From the NCBI GenBank assembly GCA_002725495.1, contig PBPJ01000055.1, positions 1 through 5,921 on the forward strand: a stretch of DNA of 5,921 nt. The letters are read 5' to 3'. Positions 5,248 through 5,921 of the stretch are shown here, in pieces. The notes under the pieces are model-generated. The model made no database searches. It was not told where the DNA came from and saw nothing but the letters and a program-made list of their open reading frames with translations. Every line of letters begins with the position of its first letter. Within the stretch, counting starts at the first letter, position 1. A program made the translations under genes and the position numbers. Source of the DNA: Candidatus Woesearchaeota archaeon. Lineage in GTDB: Archaea > Nanobdellota > Nanobdellia > UBA10117 > ARS21.

Positions 5248-5700
5248 TTATCTTCTAATAGGTGCTGTTGAAGTACTATCTATTTCAACCTTACCTCTTC
5301 CTTTCATATAAGTTTCATCAAATTTCTTTCTTACTTTAGCTGCTTCTTCTTCAGAAACATCAGGTGTCATGTTGAATACTATTTCGTCTTCTTCTGGAAT
5401 TGTAACACTTCCACTTTCTGTTGTTACTATATCTTTAGAAGTATGTCTTTCAGGTGCTTTTTGCCAAGACTTAAGGTTGCTAACAAAACTCGCGTCTTGA
5501 ACTTCACCATCATCTGTAGGTATTAATCTTAATTTCTTTTTATCTGTATCATAATAGAACTCGTTTTTTTCCATGTTCCATTCTTTTTTTCCTCCAGGTT
5601 TTTTAAGATAACCGGCTTTCATTTTTTGCCATGCTTTTCCTGCAGCGATACTATCGTTAGAGCTTTCTCTATTTGCTCCCCATTTTTGTGTGTATCCCAT
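5248..5700 (-). CDS. Unrecognised 150-aa charged protein
   Basis: I do not recognise this protein. It is hydrophilic, without a signal peptide, membrane segment or cysteine. Residues 1-45 are basic and contain several Trp and Gly residues (MGYTQKWGANRESSND, then KKPGGKKEWNMEKNEF). Residues 47-62 could form beta strands (FYYDTDKKKLRLIP). Residues 98-112 form an acidic/hydrophobic strand region, and 115-131 form a charged helix (VSEEEAAKVRKKFDETY). The tail (140-150) is Ser/Thr/Pro-rich. The start codon lies 1 nt after the stop of the upstream barrel gene, and there is no Shine-Dalgarno. The alternation of basic and acidic segments and the soluble character suggest a cytoplasmic or virion protein, though its neighbours on both sides are envelope proteins. 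Confidence 0.8.
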   Translation of the reverse strand: MGYTQKWGANRESSNDSIAAGKAWQKMKAGYLKKPGGKKEWNMEKNEFYYDTDKKKLRLIPTDDGEVQDASFVSNLKSWQKAPERHTSKDIVTTESGSVTIPEEDEIVFNMTPDVSEEEAAKVRKKFDETYMKGRGKVEIDSTSTAPIRR

Positions 5701-5701
5701 T

Positions 5702-5921
5702 TTACTTTAGTGTTATGTTCAGACCAACTGAACTGTTATATATTTTACTATCCCAAAACTTAGTGTATTCGCCTTCAAAAAATATTCCAATGCTTTTGCT
5801 AAGCTTCCATCCAAATTGTACTCCGGTTTGATAATCTTCCCATTGTTCTTTTTCAGCATCTTCAATTAATCCTCCTAATCCCCAATTATTTCTATTGTGA
5901 TAACTAAAGTCTTCATCACCT
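5702..5921 (-). CDS. C-terminal end of a probable outer-membrane beta-barrel protein (partial)
   Basis: The gene enters from the right edge; 72 residues and a TAA stop (5702-5704) are visible. The N-terminal part of the visible sequence is Gly/Asn/Asp-rich (YHNRNNWGLGGLIEDAE), like a loop. It is followed by three alternating polar/hydrophobic amphipathic strands, each separated by a turn: YQTGVQFGWKL, SIGIFFEGEYTKFW and SSVGLNITLK. That pattern, ending in a strand at the C terminus, is typical of outer-membrane barrels of the porin or OmpA-like kind. The last residue is Lys, not the aromatic residue usual for proteobacterial barrels. The stop lies 1 nt before the next start, so it is the first visible gene of the minus-strand operon. 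Because only the end is seen, the family and signal peptide cannot be judged. Confidence 0.65.
   Translation of the reverse strand, partial: GDEDFSYHNRNNWGLGGLIEDAEKEQWEDYQTGVQFGWKLSKSIGIFFEGEYTKFWDSKIYNSSVGLNITLK

Noticed and set aside
1..5921. CRISPR arrays, tRNA genes, insertion sequences or an integrase
   Set aside because: Coding density leaves no gap longer than 77 nt, no spaced direct repeats were seen, and none of the translated products resembles a transposase or integrase.

Overview
This window looks like part of an AT-rich, tightly packed bacteriophage genome. The likely host is a marine-type Bacteroidetes (flavobacterium-like) bacterium. The phage assignment rests on a class I ribonucleotide reductase large subunit next to a run of small, mostly unrecognised genes, which includes an M15-type cell-wall peptidase without a signal peptide (endolysin-like). 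Junctions between genes are from 32 nt of overlap to a 10 nt gap. The host guess is inference. Almost no gene has a usable Shine-Dalgarno sequence and most starts follow A/T-rich tracts. One signal peptide ends in Ser-Ala before Gln, a common flavobacterial cleavage pattern. Another protein has a lipobox-like Phe-Ala-Ser-Cys.

Layout. Positions 1-1066 (+) hold the C-terminal part of NrdA, entering from the left edge. A 77-nt gap follows with a strong hairpin, and it separates two convergent transcription units. Everything from 1144 to the right edge (5921) is on the minus strand and reads as one operon. In transcription order (right to left) it encodes: the C-terminal end of a probable outer-membrane beta-barrel (5702-5921), an unknown 150-aa charged protein, an aromatic- and proline-rich probable lipoprotein, a one-TM/coiled-coil protein, an exported thioredoxin-fold protein without cysteines, a glycine-zipper protein, a 436-aa protein with EF-hand-like loops and a possible Cys/His/Asn peptidase centre, a 49-aa basic protein, a 131-aa four-cysteine protein, a 96-aa unknown protein, and the M15 peptidase.

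How it may work together (inference). NrdA supplies deoxynucleotides for phage replication. The minus-strand operon is rich in envelope proteins: outer-membrane barrel, lipoprotein, inner-membrane coiled coil, periplasmic thioredoxin fold, glycine-zipper segment and peptidoglycan peptidase. It could be a lysis and host-envelope-modification module. The overlapping lipoprotein and TM/coiled-coil genes resemble a two-component spanin pair in reversed gene order. The most unusual items are the thioredoxin fold with NDAN in place of the redox motif, the possible spanin-like pair, the Ca-loop-bearing putative cysteine peptidase, and an A8 run that could allow a -1 frameshift between two of these genes. 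No tRNA, rRNA, CRISPR array, insertion sequence or convincing promoter was seen, and no gene-free stretch exceeds 300 bases.
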